From Pseudomonas proteolytica (GTDB lineage: Bacteria > Pseudomonadota > Gammaproteobacteria > Pseudomonadales > Pseudomonadaceae): 64,000 nucleotides of DNA. The stretch is taken from positions 62,001 through 126,000 of the forward strand of contig NZ_VFEV01000003.1 in assembly GCF_007858275.1 (NCBI RefSeq). Direction: 5' to 3'. The notes below the pieces were generated by a model that saw nothing but the letters and a program-made list of their open reading frames with translations, had not been told where the DNA came from and did no database searches. Shown piece by piece: positions 26,080 through 34,582 of the stretch; the stretch's first letter is position 1, and every line of letters begins with the position of its first letter. A program made the position numbers and the translations under genes.

Positions 26080-26697
26080 ATGTATCACGGAGAACGATTC
26101 AACGCCTGGAGTCATTTGCTCGGCGCCGTGGCGGCCTTTATCGGCGCGGTGTGGATGCTGGTGGTGGCGAGTATGGACGGCAGCCCGTGGAAAATCGTCA
26201 GTGTGGCGATCTACGGCTTTACCCTGCTGGTGCTGTACAGCGCCTCGACGGTGTATCACAGCGTGCGCGGGCGCAAAAAAGAAATCATGCAGAAGGTCGA
26301 TCACTTCTCGATCTACCTGCTGATCGCCGGCAGCTACACCCCGTTTTGCCTGGTGACGCTGAACGGGCCGTGGGGCTGGACGTTGTTCGGGATTGTCTGG
26401 GGCCTGGCGGTGATCGGAATCCTGCAGGAGATCAAGCCGCGCTCCGAGGCGCGTATTTTGTCGATTGTGATCTATGCGGTGATGGGCTGGATTGTGTTGG
26501 TGGCGGTCAAGCCATTGATTGCCGCGTTGGGTATGGACGGGTTTATCTGGCTGGCGTCGGGCGGGGTGTTGTACACGGTGGGGATTATCTTCTTCGCCCT
26601 GGAACACCGGCTGCGGCACTCCCATGGGATCTGGCATCTGTTCGTGATCGGCGGCAGCCTGCTGCACTTTGTGGCGATCATGGGCTACGTGCTCTGA
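26080..26697 (+). CDS. trhA: Hemolysin III / TrhA family membrane protein
   Basis: A 205-aa protein with about seven membrane segments. HGERFNAWSHLLGA at the start, YSASTVYHSVRGRKK and VDHFSIYLLIAGSYTPFCL in the middle and HSHGIWHLFVIGGSLLHF at the end are the conserved His/Asp/Ser motifs of the PAQR/HlyIII family. Members are thought to be metal-dependent hydrolases affecting membrane lipids and fluidity. It is divergent from mdcR and probably unrelated to it. Confidence 0.9.
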   Translation: MYHGERFNAWSHLLGAVAAFIGAVWMLVVASMDGSPWKIVSVAIYGFTLLVLYSASTVYHSVRGRKKEIMQKVDHFSIYLLIAGSYTPFCLVTLNGPWGWTLFGIVWGLAVIGILQEIKPRSEARILSIVIYAVMGWIVLVAVKPLIAALGMDGFIWLASGGVLYTVGIIFFALEHRLRHSHGIWHLFVIGGSLLHFVAIMGYVL

Positions 26698-26720
26698 CAG
26701 ACCACATGGCGCTGGTTTTG

Positions 26721-26824
26721 TGTGGGAGGCCGGCTTGCCTGCGATAGCATCACTGGGGTGTGACCGATGGACCGAGGTGTCTGCATCGCAGGCAAGCCAG
26801 CTCCCACACAAGCCAGCTCCTATA
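26721..26824. repeat. REPIN with a duplicated 16-mer in one arm only
   Basis: The left arm is TGTGGGAGGCCGGCTTGCCT(GCGAT); the right arm is ATCGCAGGCAAGCCAGCTCC followed by CACA and a second AAGCCAGCTCC. The outer 16-mer duplication present in both arms at 14972-15090 is here only on the right. It lies between trhA and a convergent LysR gene. Confidence 0.9.
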
Positions 26825-26839
26825 GGGTTCTGCGGTGTT

Positions 26840-27742
26840 TTAGAGGCGGTCTAGCTGCTCCTGGGCACGGCTGCCAAAGATCTCCAGCAGGCTCGCCAAC
26901 ATATGCGGCGGCGGTTCATCCGCGCGGGTCAGGGCGTACAGGGTGATGGGCAGCGGCGGGGCCAGGGGGCGGATGCAGGTGCTGTCGGTGGATGCGCCCA
27001 GGGCGGTGAAGGGGTCGATCACCGCCAGGCCGGCGCCGGACTCCACCATGGCCCGGGCCAGGGAATAGGTCTGCACCGAGATCTGCACCTTGGGCGGCGG
27101 CTCGACCGCTTCAAGGTAGCTGTCGAGCCGCGCCGACAGCGGGTCGGCACTGGACAGGCCAATCAACGGCGCGCCTGCCAGGGCCATCAACGGCAAGGGT
27201 TTGCCCAGCTCCGCCGCAGGCCAGAAGCCCCGAGGCGCCAGGGCCACCAGTACGCCGTGGGCCAATGCCTGGGCCTTGAGCCCGGGATGGTCCGGGGACT
27301 TGAGCGTCAGCGCCACATCCATCTCGCGCATCAACAGGTTCTGCACCAGCTCACGGCTGTGGGCGCTGGACAGTTCGCAGGCAATGTCCGGATAGCGCTG
27401 GGTCCACTCGCCAATTGCCGGCGGCAACAATGACAAGGCCAGGGCCGGCGTGGCGCCGATGCGCAAGCTTTGGCCGGGCGCGCGCCGCAGGTTCTGGGCC
27501 AGGCGCCGCACGCCTTGCAGGCTTTCGCTGACCTTATCGACTTCACGCTCCAGGGCCAGGGCTTCCGGAGTGGGCTGCAGCTTGCCGCGTATACGCAGGA
27601 ACAGCGGGAAGCCCAGCTGCAGTTCGGCGTGTTGCAACACTTTGGTCACCGCCGGTTGCGAGACGTGCAACAACTGCGCGGCGGCGCTGACGGAGCCGGT
27701 CTGGCGGATGGCCTGGAAAATTTCGATATGACGCAAGCGCAT
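26840..27742 (-). CDS. LysR-type transcriptional regulator
   Basis: A 300-aa LysR protein (MRLRHIEIFQAIRQTGSVSA and QLLHVSQPAVTKVLQHAE form the winged helix; a substrate-binding-like domain follows). The frame is open 36 codons further upstream but this start is standard. It is divergent from the dehydrogenase/RidA/binding-protein genes at 27849-30380, which are its likely targets. The effector is unknown; an amino acid is a reasonable guess from the neighbours. Confidence 0.9.
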   Translation of the reverse strand: MRLRHIEIFQAIRQTGSVSAAAQLLHVSQPAVTKVLQHAELQLGFPLFLRIRGKLQPTPEALALEREVDKVSESLQGVRRLAQNLRRAPGQSLRIGATPALALSLLPPAIGEWTQRYPDIACELSSAHSRELVQNLLMREMDVALTLKSPDHPGLKAQALAHGVLVALAPRGFWPAAELGKPLPLMALAGAPLIGLSSADPLSARLDSYLEAVEPPPKVQISVQTYSLARAMVESGAGLAVIDPFTALGASTDSTCIRPLAPPLPITLYALTRADEPPPHMLASLLEIFGSRAQEQLDRL

Positions 27743-27753
27743 GACGAGTCCAT

Positions 27754-27770
27754 AACCTTTGTTTATAGGT
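27754..27770. promoter_or_regulatory. Possible LysR-type binding site
   Basis: In the 106-bp divergent region, ACCT-N8-AGGT (27755-27770), inside ATAACCTTTGTTTATAGGT, is a short AT-rich dyad of the type LysR regulators bind. It lies close to the regulator start, where autorepression and activation of the divergent gene would meet. Only symmetry and place support it. Confidence 0.3.
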
Positions 27771-27848
27771 GGCCCATCTTTATTCATTGTCCGGCGCCTG
27801 TCACCTGCCCCTAACCTTGGACGCTCATTACAACGCTCGGGAATCGAC

Positions 27849-29090
27849 ATGGCTCAGCAGGTTTGCATCATTGGCGGTGGGGTCATCGGTCTGGCGAGCG
27901 CCTATGCCCTGGTGCGCGCCGGTATGGACGTGACGGTGGTCGAGGCCCGCGACAGCCTGGGCAGCGAGACCAGTTTTGCCAATGGCGGCCAGTTGTCCTA
28001 CCGCTACGTCGCGCCGCTGGCGGACAAGGGCGTGCCGTTGCAAGCCATTGGCTGGCTGCTGCGCGGTGATTCGCCGTTGAAGCTGCGGCCGCGCCTGGAC
28101 CTGGCGCAATGGCGCTGGATGGCCGCGTTCCTCGGCGCTTGCCGGGCCTCGGTGAACAAGCGCAACGCCGGCCATCTGTTGCGCCTGGCCACCTTGAGCC
28201 AAGGCATCTTGCAGCAGTGGCGTGAAGAGGATGGGCTGGACGGGTTCGACTGGCAGCGCAACGGCAAGCTGGTGACATTTCGCAGCCATCACACCTTTGA
28301 ACATGCCCGCGGCAAAGTGCTGGATCGCCTGCAGCAACAGGTGCTGTCGGCGGCCGATTGCACGCGCCTGGAACCGACCCTGGGCGCGCAGGATTTTGTC
28401 GGCGGGATCTACACGCCCAATGAAGAAGTGGCGGACTGTCACCGCTTCTGCCAGCAACTGGCGGCGCGCCTTGAAGCGTCGGGCCGTTGCCGGTTTGTGC
28501 TGGGGCGCAAGGTCACGGGTATCCGGCATGCCAACGGCACGGTGCAGGCGATTGAGTTGGGCAGCGAGGTGATGCCGGTGCAGCACCTGGTGTTGGCGGC
28601 GGGGGTGCGCAGCCCTGAGCTGGCGTTGCCGGGGATCGCGCTGCCACTGTACCCGCTCAAGGGCTACAGCCTGAGTGTGCCGATTGGCGAGCAGCACGCC
28701 GCGCCGAAAATCAGCATCACCGACTATGACCGCAAGATCGTTTACGCACGGATCGGCGAACAGCTGCGGGTGGCGGCGATGGTCGACATCGTCGGCTTTG
28801 ATACGGGCCTTGAGCCCAAGCGCCTGGCCCTGATCAAGCGCCAGGCCTGTGAGACGTTCCCCTTGGCCGGTGACTACAGCCAGGCCATCGAATGGGCCGG
28901 CATGCGCCCGGCCACCCCCAGCGGTGTGCCGCTGATTGGCGCCAGCGTGTACCGCAACCTGTGGCTCAACCTTGGCCACGGCGCCCTGGGCTTCACCCTG
29001 GCCTGTGGCAGCGGCCAGGTATTGGCCGAACTGATCGGCCAGCACACCACTTCCATTGACATGCAGGGCCTCGCGCCCCGCGCCGCATAG
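27849..29090 (+). CDS. FAD-dependent D-amino-acid dehydrogenase family protein
   Basis: A 413-aa DadA-like oxidoreductase. The N-terminal dinucleotide fold is VCIIGGGVIGLASAYAL followed by an acidic strand end (VTVVEARD). SFANGGQLSYRYVAPLADKG is the DadA-type segment, and the C-terminal GMRPATPSGVPLIGAS with NLGHGALGFTLACGSGQVLA closes the FAD site. The likely reaction is oxidative deamination of an amino or imino acid into the electron-transport chain. It is followed by a RidA gene 9 bp on. It differs enough in context that I do not call it DadA. Confidence 0.85.
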   Translation: MAQQVCIIGGGVIGLASAYALVRAGMDVTVVEARDSLGSETSFANGGQLSYRYVAPLADKGVPLQAIGWLLRGDSPLKLRPRLDLAQWRWMAAFLGACRASVNKRNAGHLLRLATLSQGILQQWREEDGLDGFDWQRNGKLVTFRSHHTFEHARGKVLDRLQQQVLSAADCTRLEPTLGAQDFVGGIYTPNEEVADCHRFCQQLAARLEASGRCRFVLGRKVTGIRHANGTVQAIELGSEVMPVQHLVLAAGVRSPELALPGIALPLYPLKGYSLSVPIGEQHAAPKISITDYDRKIVYARIGEQLRVAAMVDIVGFDTGLEPKRLALIKRQACETFPLAGDYSQAIEWAGMRPATPSGVPLIGASVYRNLWLNLGHGALGFTLACGSGQVLAELIGQHTTSIDMQGLAPRAA

Positions 29091-29099
29091 GGCACCGCA

Positions 29100-29453
29100 A
29101 TGACCATCAACCGGATCGACAGCAATAATCGCCTATCGGGCGCCGTGACCTACCAGGACCTGGTATTCCTCTCCGGCCAAGTGCCGGGGCAGGGCCAGGA
29201 CGTCACCACCCAGACCCACGAGGTGCTGGCCAAGATTGACGCGCTGCTGGCGCAAGCCGGCAGCGACAAGGATCATCTGCTCAATGCGACCATTTACCTG
29301 AAGAACATCCAGGAAGGTTTTGCGCCGATGAATGATGTCTGGTCCGCCTGGCTCACGCCCGGCCAGGCACCGACCCGCACCACCCTGCAGGCGGAACTGG
29401 CACGCCCGAGTGTGCTGGTGGAAATCAGCGTGATTGCTGTACGCCGCCCATAA
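29100..29453 (+). CDS. RidA family (YjgF/YER057c) deaminase
   Basis: A 117-aa protein with the RidA features: LVFLSGQVPG, a central TIYLKNIQEGFAPMNDVW and the terminal RPSVLVEISVIAV with the key arginine. RidA proteins hydrolyse reactive enamine/imine intermediates released by amino-acid-oxidising enzymes. That is the expected partner for the FAD dehydrogenase just upstream, so the pair likely forms a clean amino-acid catabolic unit. Confidence 0.92.
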   Translation: MTINRIDSNNRLSGAVTYQDLVFLSGQVPGQGQDVTTQTHEVLAKIDALLAQAGSDKDHLLNATIYLKNIQEGFAPMNDVWSAWLTPGQAPTRTTLQAELARPSVLVEISVIAVRRP

Positions 29454-29477
29454 CAAGAACACCAACGGAGAATAACA

Positions 29478-30380
29478 ATGCAAAAAATCACGTTGATCGG
29501 TACCGCACTGGGGCTGTTGTTGACGGCCCAGGCCCAGGCCAATGAAGCACCGCTGACGGGCACCCTGGCCAAGGTCGCGAATGCCAAGAGCATCACCCTG
29601 GGTTATCGCGATGCGTCGGTGCCGTTTTCCTATGTCGGCGATAACACCGGCAAACCCATGGGCTATTCCGTGGACCTGGCGAGCAAGATTGTCGAGCGTA
29701 TTCAACAAAAGACCGGTGTGCCCAAGCTCAACGTGAAGTACAACCTGGTCACCTCACAGACGCGTATTCCGCTGGTGATCAACGGCACGGTGGACCTGGA
29801 GTGCGGCTCCACCGGGGTGACGGCCGAGCGGCAGAAGCAGGTGGCGTTTTCCTATGGCTTTATCTACGTGAAAGGCCAATTGCTCACCGCCAACGATAGC
29901 GGTATCCAGCGCTTCGCCGACCTGCGCGGCAAGAACGTGGTGACCACCGCCGGCACCACCAACGAGCGGTTCCTCAAGAGCTACAACCATGAGCACAAGC
30001 TGGATATGTCGGTGATCAGCGCCAAGGACCATGGCGAGGCGTTCCAGATGCTGCAATCGGGTCGGGCCGTGGCGTTCTATATGGATGACGCGTTGCTCTA
30101 TGGCGAGCGCGCCAAGGCCAAGGACCCGCACAAGTGGGTGGTGGTGGGCGAGGAACAGTCGCGGGAAATCTACAGCTGCATGGTGCGCAAGGACGACCCG
30201 CAGTTTCTGGCGGTGGTCAACGAGACCCTGGGCGAGTTGTACAGCTCGGGAGAAATCAACGGGATTTACCAGCGCTGGTTTGAACAGCCGATTCCGCCCA
30301 AGGGCTTGAACCTGGAGTTCCCCATGACCAGCGAGCTGAAGGCGATTATTGCCAAGCCGGTGAGTGATCCGGTGGAGTAA
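29478..30380 (+). CDS. Amino-acid ABC transporter periplasmic binding protein
   Basis: A 300-aa binding protein with a Sec signal peptide (MQKITLIGTALGLLLTAQAQA, cut near residue 21). The mature part is a class 3 solute-binding protein resembling GltI/AatJ glutamate/aspartate binders (SITLGYRDASVPFSYVGDN, DLECGSTGVTAERQKQVAFS, KNVVTTAGTTNERFL). Two cysteines, in DLECGS and YSCMVR, could form a disulfide. It follows RidA by 24 bp, so it is in the same operon, but no permease or ATPase follows. Confidence 0.9.
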   Translation: MQKITLIGTALGLLLTAQAQANEAPLTGTLAKVANAKSITLGYRDASVPFSYVGDNTGKPMGYSVDLASKIVERIQQKTGVPKLNVKYNLVTSQTRIPLVINGTVDLECGSTGVTAERQKQVAFSYGFIYVKGQLLTANDSGIQRFADLRGKNVVTTAGTTNERFLKSYNHEHKLDMSVISAKDHGEAFQMLQSGRAVAFYMDDALLYGERAKAKDPHKWVVVGEEQSREIYSCMVRKDDPQFLAVVNETLGELYSSGEINGIYQRWFEQPIPPKGLNLEFPMTSELKAIIAKPVSDPVE

Positions 30381-30393
30381 ACACTCAATCCCC

Positions 30394-30485
30394 ATGTGGG
30401 AGCGGGCTTGCTCGCGAAAGCGGTGTGTCAGTCAATACATCCGCAGACTGATAAAACGCTATCGCGAGCAAGCCCGCTCCCACAT
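30394..30485. repeat. REPIN
   Basis: The arms ATGTGGGAGCGGGCTTGCTC(GCGAAAGCG) and (CGCTATCGC)GAGCAAGCCCGCTCCCACAT surround a centre of about 30 bp. It lies between convergent ends of the binding-protein gene and rsmE and may act as a shared terminator-like structure. Confidence 0.93.
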
Positions 30486-30509
30486 TTTTGATTGGGTTTA
30501 CATGCAGGG

Positions 30510-31229
30510 TTAGAAGTCGCCCCAGAGTTGTTGAGCAACGGATAGCGCGACTACCGGTGCAGTCTCGGTGCGCAATACCCGCGGGCCCAGTCGTGCGGCG
30601 TGGAAACCTGCGTGTTGTGCGGTTTCTACTTCGCCATCGGTCAAGCCACCCTCCGGCCCGATCAAAAACGCCAGGCTCGACGGCTTGGCATGGCTCACCA
30701 GCGGCTCGGCCACCGGGTGCAGCACCAGCTTCAAATCCGCCTCGGCCTGTTTCAACCAATCGGCCAGCAACAGCGGTGGGTGAATCACCGGCACCGTGGA
30801 GCGGCCGCATTGCTCACAGGCGCTGATCGCCACCTGGCGCCAGTGCAGCAGACGTTTGTCGGCGCGTTCGTCCTTGAGGCGCACCTCGCAGCGCTCGCTG
30901 AAGATCGGCGTAATGGCGTTGACCCCAAGCTCGGTGGCTTTCTGGATTGCCCAATCCATACGCTCGCCACGGGACAATCCCTGGCCCAGATGAATGTGCA
31001 GCGGCGATTCGACCTGGCCGGCGAAGGCCTCGGTGAGTTGCACGGTCACGCGTTTTTTCCCGACTTCCAGCAGCGTGCCGCGAAACTCCTGGCCAGAGCC
31101 GTCAAACAGTTGCACGCCATCGCCTTCGTTCATGCGCAACACGCGGCTGATGTAATGCGCCTGGGCTTCGGGCAGTTCGTGGTCGCCAAGGCTTAGCGGG
31201 GTATCGGTGAAAAAACGCGACAGTCTCAT
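30510..31229 (-). CDS. rsmE: 16S rRNA (uracil1498-N3)-methyltransferase
   Basis: A 239-aa SPOUT-fold methyltransferase that modifies U1498 of 16S rRNA using SAM. The N-terminal PUA-like part (MRLSRFFTDTPL, AQAHYISRVLRM) and the C-terminal knot (LAFLIGPEGGLTDGEVETA, RLGPRVLRTETAPV) are diagnostic. In P. aeruginosa rsmE closely follows the chp genes and precedes bioA, so here it marks the return to conserved gene order after the accessory segment. Confidence 0.96.
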   Translation of the reverse strand: MRLSRFFTDTPLSLGDHELPEAQAHYISRVLRMNEGDGVQLFDGSGQEFRGTLLEVGKKRVTVQLTEAFAGQVESPLHIHLGQGLSRGERMDWAIQKATELGVNAITPIFSERCEVRLKDERADKRLLHWRQVAISACEQCGRSTVPVIHPPLLLADWLKQAEADLKLVLHPVAEPLVSHAKPSSLAFLIGPEGGLTDGEVETAQHAGFHAARLGPRVLRTETAPVVALSVAQQLWGDF

Positions 31230-31254
31230 TTCTGTTCTCGGGAAAATGCAAAAC

Positions 31255-31289
31255 CTGTGGGAGCCGGGCTTGCCCGCGATGCGGCAGGC
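31255..31289. repeat. Single REP sequence
   Basis: CTGTGGGAGCCGGGCTTGCC followed by CGCGATGCGGCAGG, just upstream of rsmE and after bioA, has no facing partner. It is either a solitary REP or half of a decayed REPIN. Confidence 0.7.
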
Positions 31290-31318
31290 CAGGCGCCAGA
31301 TTAATGGGGTGGGTTCAA

Positions 31319-32725
31319 TCAGCCGGGGTCGCGAAAGCCTGGGTGGAAGTCCTTGGGCACGGCCACGCTGACTTTGCTGTTGGTGGCGATATCAATGCCT
31401 TCAGTGGCCACTTCGGCCAAAAAGTCGATCTGCTCCGGGGTGATCACATACGGCGGCAGGAAATACACCACGCTGCCCAGGGGCCGCAGCAATGCACCGC
31501 GCTCCAGGGCATGCTCGAACACTTTCAGGCCGCGCCGTTCCTGCCACGGGTAGGCGGTCTTGGTGGCTTTGTCCTGCACCATCTCGATGGCCAGCACCAT
31601 GCCGGTCTGGCGCACTTCCGAGACATGGGGGTGGTCCACCAGGTGCGCGGTGGCCGTAGCCATGCGCTGGGCCAGGGCCTTGTTGTTCTCGATGACGTTG
31701 TCTTCTTCGAAAATATCCAGGGTCGCCAGGGCCGCCGCACACGCCAGCGGGTTGCCGGTGTAGCTGTGGGAATGCAGGAAGGCGCGCAGGGTCGGGTAGT
31801 CGTCGTAGAAGGCGCTGTATACATCTTCGGTGGTGACCACGGCCGCCAGCGGCAGGTAGCCACCGGTCAGGGCCTTGGACAGGCACAGGAAGTCCGGGCG
31901 GATGCCCGCCTGCTCACAGGCGAACATGCTGCCGGTGCGGCCGAAGCCTACGGCGATTTCGTCGTGGATCAGGTGTACGCCATAGCGATCGCAGGCTTCG
32001 CGCAGCAGCTTGAGGTACACCGGGTGGTACATGCGCATGCCGCCGGCGCCCTGGATCAGCGGCTCGACGATCACGGCGGCGACGCTGTCGTGGTTGTCTG
32101 CCAGGGTCTGTTCCATGGCCTGGAACATGTGGCGCGAGTGTTCTTCCCAACTCATGCCTTCGGGGCGCAGGTAACAGTCCGGGCTGGGCACCTTGATGGT
32201 GTCCAGCAGCAAGGCCTTGTAGGTCTCGGTAAACAGCGGCACATCGCCAACCGACATCGCGGCGATGGTTTCGCCGTGGTAGCTGTTGGTCAGGGTGACA
32301 AAGCGCTTCTTGTTCGGCTGGCCGCGGTTGAGCCAGTAGTGAAAGCTCATTTTCAACGCGACTTCGATACACGACGAACCGTTATCGGCATAGAAGCACC
32401 GGGTCAGGCCCTCGGGGGTGATCTTCACCAGGCGCTCGGACAGCTCGATCACCGGTTGGTGGCTGAAGCCGGCGAGGATCACGTGTTCCAGTTGGTCCAC
32501 TTGATCCTTGATGCGCTGGTTGATGCGCGGGTTGGCGTGGCCGAACACATTGACCCACCATGAGCTGACGGCATCGAGGTAACGCTTGCCTTCGAAGTCT
32601 TCCAGCCATACGCCTTCACCGCGCTTGATCGGCACCAACGGTAGTTGCTGGTGGTCTTTCATCTGGGTGCAGGGGTGCCACAACACGGCGAGATCGCGTT
32701 GCATCCACTGGTTATTCAAGCCCAT
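31319..32725 (-). CDS. bioA: Adenosylmethionine-8-amino-7-oxononanoate aminotransferase
   Basis: A 468-aa class III PLP aminotransferase of biotin synthesis that moves an amino group from SAM to KAPA to give DAPA. Features are WHPCTQMKDH at the start, YLDAVSSWWVNVFGHANPRI, LIHDEIAVGFGRTGSMFACE, the PLP lysine in CLSKALTGGYLPLA and SHSYTGNPLACAAALA. The start MGLNNQWMQRDL follows GGAGACACAAAG. It stands alone; the other bio genes are not here. It is divergent from the cytochrome b561 gene. Confidence 0.96.
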   Translation of the reverse strand: MGLNNQWMQRDLAVLWHPCTQMKDHQQLPLVPIKRGEGVWLEDFEGKRYLDAVSSWWVNVFGHANPRINQRIKDQVDQLEHVILAGFSHQPVIELSERLVKITPEGLTRCFYADNGSSCIEVALKMSFHYWLNRGQPNKKRFVTLTNSYHGETIAAMSVGDVPLFTETYKALLLDTIKVPSPDCYLRPEGMSWEEHSRHMFQAMEQTLADNHDSVAAVIVEPLIQGAGGMRMYHPVYLKLLREACDRYGVHLIHDEIAVGFGRTGSMFACEQAGIRPDFLCLSKALTGGYLPLAAVVTTEDVYSAFYDDYPTLRAFLHSHSYTGNPLACAAALATLDIFEEDNVIENNKALAQRMATATAHLVDHPHVSEVRQTGMVLAIEMVQDKATKTAYPWQERRGLKVFEHALERGALLRPLGSVVYFLPPYVITPEQIDFLAEVATEGIDIATNSKVSVAVPKDFHPGFRDPG

Positions 32726-32999
32726 CTTTGTGTCTCCTCGAAGCGCTGCCACGACCTGCGCAGGCAAAACAATCGCGCAAGCCTATGCAATGGCGGGCTG
32801 TGTCACAACCCATGAACAGCGAATTGGCGGTAAATGCAGGACGGTCTGTCACGTTTCTGCTCAATAGTCCTTAATCCCTGGTTAATTTACTGTTCATAGG
32901 CTCAAGATCGGATAAATCGATCTTTCACAGCGAAATTTTCCGCTTTATATCGATAGGTAAAACGCTAGTCTTGGGCACGGCTCTTACGGGATTTGGGGA

Positions 33000-33551
33000 A
33001 TGCAATTACGAAACACATCGACCCGCTACGGCTGGGTCAGCATTGTTATCCACTGGAGCGTGGCACTGGTGGTGTTCGGTCTGTTTGCGCTGGGCCTTTG
33101 GATGGTCGGCCTCGACTACTACAGCATGTGGCGCAAAGACGCGCCGGATCTGCATAAAAGCATCGGCATTACGCTGTTCGCGGTGATGCTGGTGCGCATT
33201 GTCTGGCGCCTGCTCAGCCCACCGCCGCCAGCGCTGGCCAGTTATAGCCGCATGACCCGGATCGGCGCGGCGTTTGGCCACGCGTTCCTGTATCTCGGGC
33301 TGTTTGCCGTGATGATTGCCGGCTACCTGATTTCCACCGCAGACGGTGTCGGGATCCCGGTGTTTGGTCTGTTTGAAATTCCTGCCGTGGTTTCCGGTCT
33401 ACCGGACCAGGCAGACGTAGCCGGCCTGGTGCATTTGTACCTGGCCTGGGTGCTGGTGGTGTTTGCCGGCCTGCATGGCGTGGCCGCCTTCAAGCACCAC
33501 TTTATCGATCGTGACGCGACCCTGGTTCGTATGCTGGGGCGCAAAGCCTGA
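33000..33551 (+). CDS. Cytochrome b561 family protein
   Basis: A 183-aa four-helix membrane cytochrome b ([79 protein letters not shown]) with histidines placed to hold two b haems. Such proteins pass electrons across the inner membrane. The yceI gene follows 32 bp on; cytochrome b561 and YceI genes are often adjacent. The preceding 274 bp hold the divergent promoters for this gene and bioA. Confidence 0.92.
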   Translation: MQLRNTSTRYGWVSIVIHWSVALVVFGLFALGLWMVGLDYYSMWRKDAPDLHKSIGITLFAVMLVRIVWRLLSPPPPALASYSRMTRIGAAFGHAFLYLGLFAVMIAGYLISTADGVGIPVFGLFEIPAVVSGLPDQADVAGLVHLYLAWVLVVFAGLHGVAAFKHHFIDRDATLVRMLGRKA

Positions 33552-33583
33552 TGTTCAACCTCGACTCACAAGGAATAGAAAGC

Positions 33584-34162
33584 ATGTTGAAAAAAACTCT
33601 CGCCGCTCTGGCAATCGGTACTGCTCTGCTGTCTGCTGGTCAGGTGATGGCTGCTGATTACAAAATCGACAAGGAAGGCCAGCACGCCTTCATCGATTGG
33701 AAAATCAGCCACTTGGGCTACAGTTTCATCTACGGTACGTTCAAGGACTGGGATGGTACTTTCAGCTGGGATGCCGCCAAGCCTGAGGCCAGCAAAATCG
33801 CCGTCGACGTGAAAACCGCCAGCCTGTGGTCCAACCACGCTGAACGTGACAAGCACATCGCCAGCAAGGACTTCCTGGACGTTGCCAAGTTCGCCGATGC
33901 CAAGTTCGTTTCGACCGCGGTTAAACCAACCGGCGAAAAAACCGCTGACGTGACCGGCGACCTGACCTTCCACGGTGTAACCAAGCCTGTGACCTTCAAA
34001 GCCGTTTTCAACGGTGAAGGCAAGGATCCATGGGGCGGCGAACGTGCTGGCTTCAACGCAACGACCACGTTGAACCTGAGTGACTTCGGCATCAAAGGCC
34101 CAGGCCCGACTTCCCAGACTGTAGACCTGGATATCACGCTGGAAGGTGTCAAAACGAAGTAA
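33584..34162 (+). CDS. YceI family periplasmic protein (PasP-like)
   Basis: A 192-aa secreted protein: signal peptide [20 protein letters not shown](VMA), then a lipocalin-like YceI domain ([20 protein letters not shown], the [14 protein letters not shown] strand and [16 protein letters not shown]). The family binds polyisoprenoid lipids; the P. aeruginosa homologue was described as a small protease, PasP. The start MLKKTL follows AAGGAATAGAAAGC; an upstream ATG next to the previous stop is less likely. A strong terminator follows. Confidence 0.93.
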   Translation: MLKKTLAALAIGTALLSAGQVMAADYKIDKEGQHAFIDWKISHLGYSFIYGTFKDWDGTFSWDAAKPEASKIAVDVKTASLWSNHAERDKHIASKDFLDVAKFADAKFVSTAVKPTGEKTADVTGDLTFHGVTKPVTFKAVFNGEGKDPWGGERAGFNATTTLNLSDFGIKGPGPTSQTVDLDITLEGVKTK

Positions 34163-34177
34163 ATTCGCGAGCTGCAT

Positions 34178-34209
34178 AAAAAACCGGATCGAGAGATCCG
34201 GTTTTTTTT
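34178..34209 (+). terminator. Rho-independent terminator after yceI
   Basis: CCGGATC-GAGA-GATCCGG is a perfect 7-bp stem, flanked by six A and eight T, 16 bp after the yceI stop. Confidence 0.95.
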
Positions 34210-34227
34210 AGCCTGGAACGCGGTCAA

Positions 34228-34508
34228 TGTGGGAGGCTGGCTTGCCTGCGATGGCCATAGGTATCTACACAGCCTTCAGAAACTGACGAACTTTCCTGTG
34301 GCGAGCGGGCTTGTCCCGCGCTGGGCTGCGAAGCAGCCCTAAACCCGGCCATCGCGGTTTATCTGAAGACACGCGGCGGGCTTTTTGGGGCTGCTTCGCA
34401 GCCCAGCGCGGGACAAGCCCGCTCGCCACAACGGCGCTATCTGCCTGGATTTAGGCGTTGCGGCAAAGTTGTGTAGATACCGCCATCGCAGGCAAGCCAG
34501 CTCCCACA
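34228..34508. repeat. Outer REPIN, interrupted by a second REPIN
   Basis: The left arm TGTGGGAGGCTGGCTTGCCT(GCGATGGC) pairs with the right arm (GCCATCGC)AGGCAAGCCAGCTCCCACA. The match continues inward as GGTATCTACACA and TGTGTAGATACC. The region between them is long because a complete REPIN of another subtype sits in it (34297-34430). Without the insert this would be an ordinary REPIN of about 147 bp. Confidence 0.9.
34297..34430. repeat. Inner REPIN of the GGCGAGCGGGCTTG subtype
   Basis: The arms TGTGGCGAGCGGGCTTGTCC(CGCGCTGGGCTGCGAAGCAGCCC) and exact reverse complement flank a centre of about 45 bp. The same subtype occurs at 44412-44545. It lies wholly in the loop of the outer REPIN. Confidence 0.92.
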
Positions 34509-34529
34509 GTTGATCGATGCCCAGTCCAT

Positions 34530-34566
34530 AAAAAATGCCCCGGATCTTTCGAACCGGGGCATTTTT
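34530..34566. terminator. Bidirectional-looking terminator after the RhlE helicase gene
   Basis: TGCCCCGG-N10-CCGGGGCA with six A on one side and five T on the other, 17 bp beyond the helicase stop on the minus strand. The symmetry would allow it to work in both directions. Confidence 0.92.
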
Positions 34567-34582
34567 AGTGGCGCTATGAAAA

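Noticed and set aside
29478..30380. Complete amino-acid ABC transporter
   Set aside because: Only the binding protein is present; the following gene is rsmE on the other strand, with no permease or ATPase.
34228..34508. CRISPR-like repeats
   Set aside because: The repeated units are inverted REP pairs, not direct repeats with unique spacers of constant length, and no cas genes are present.
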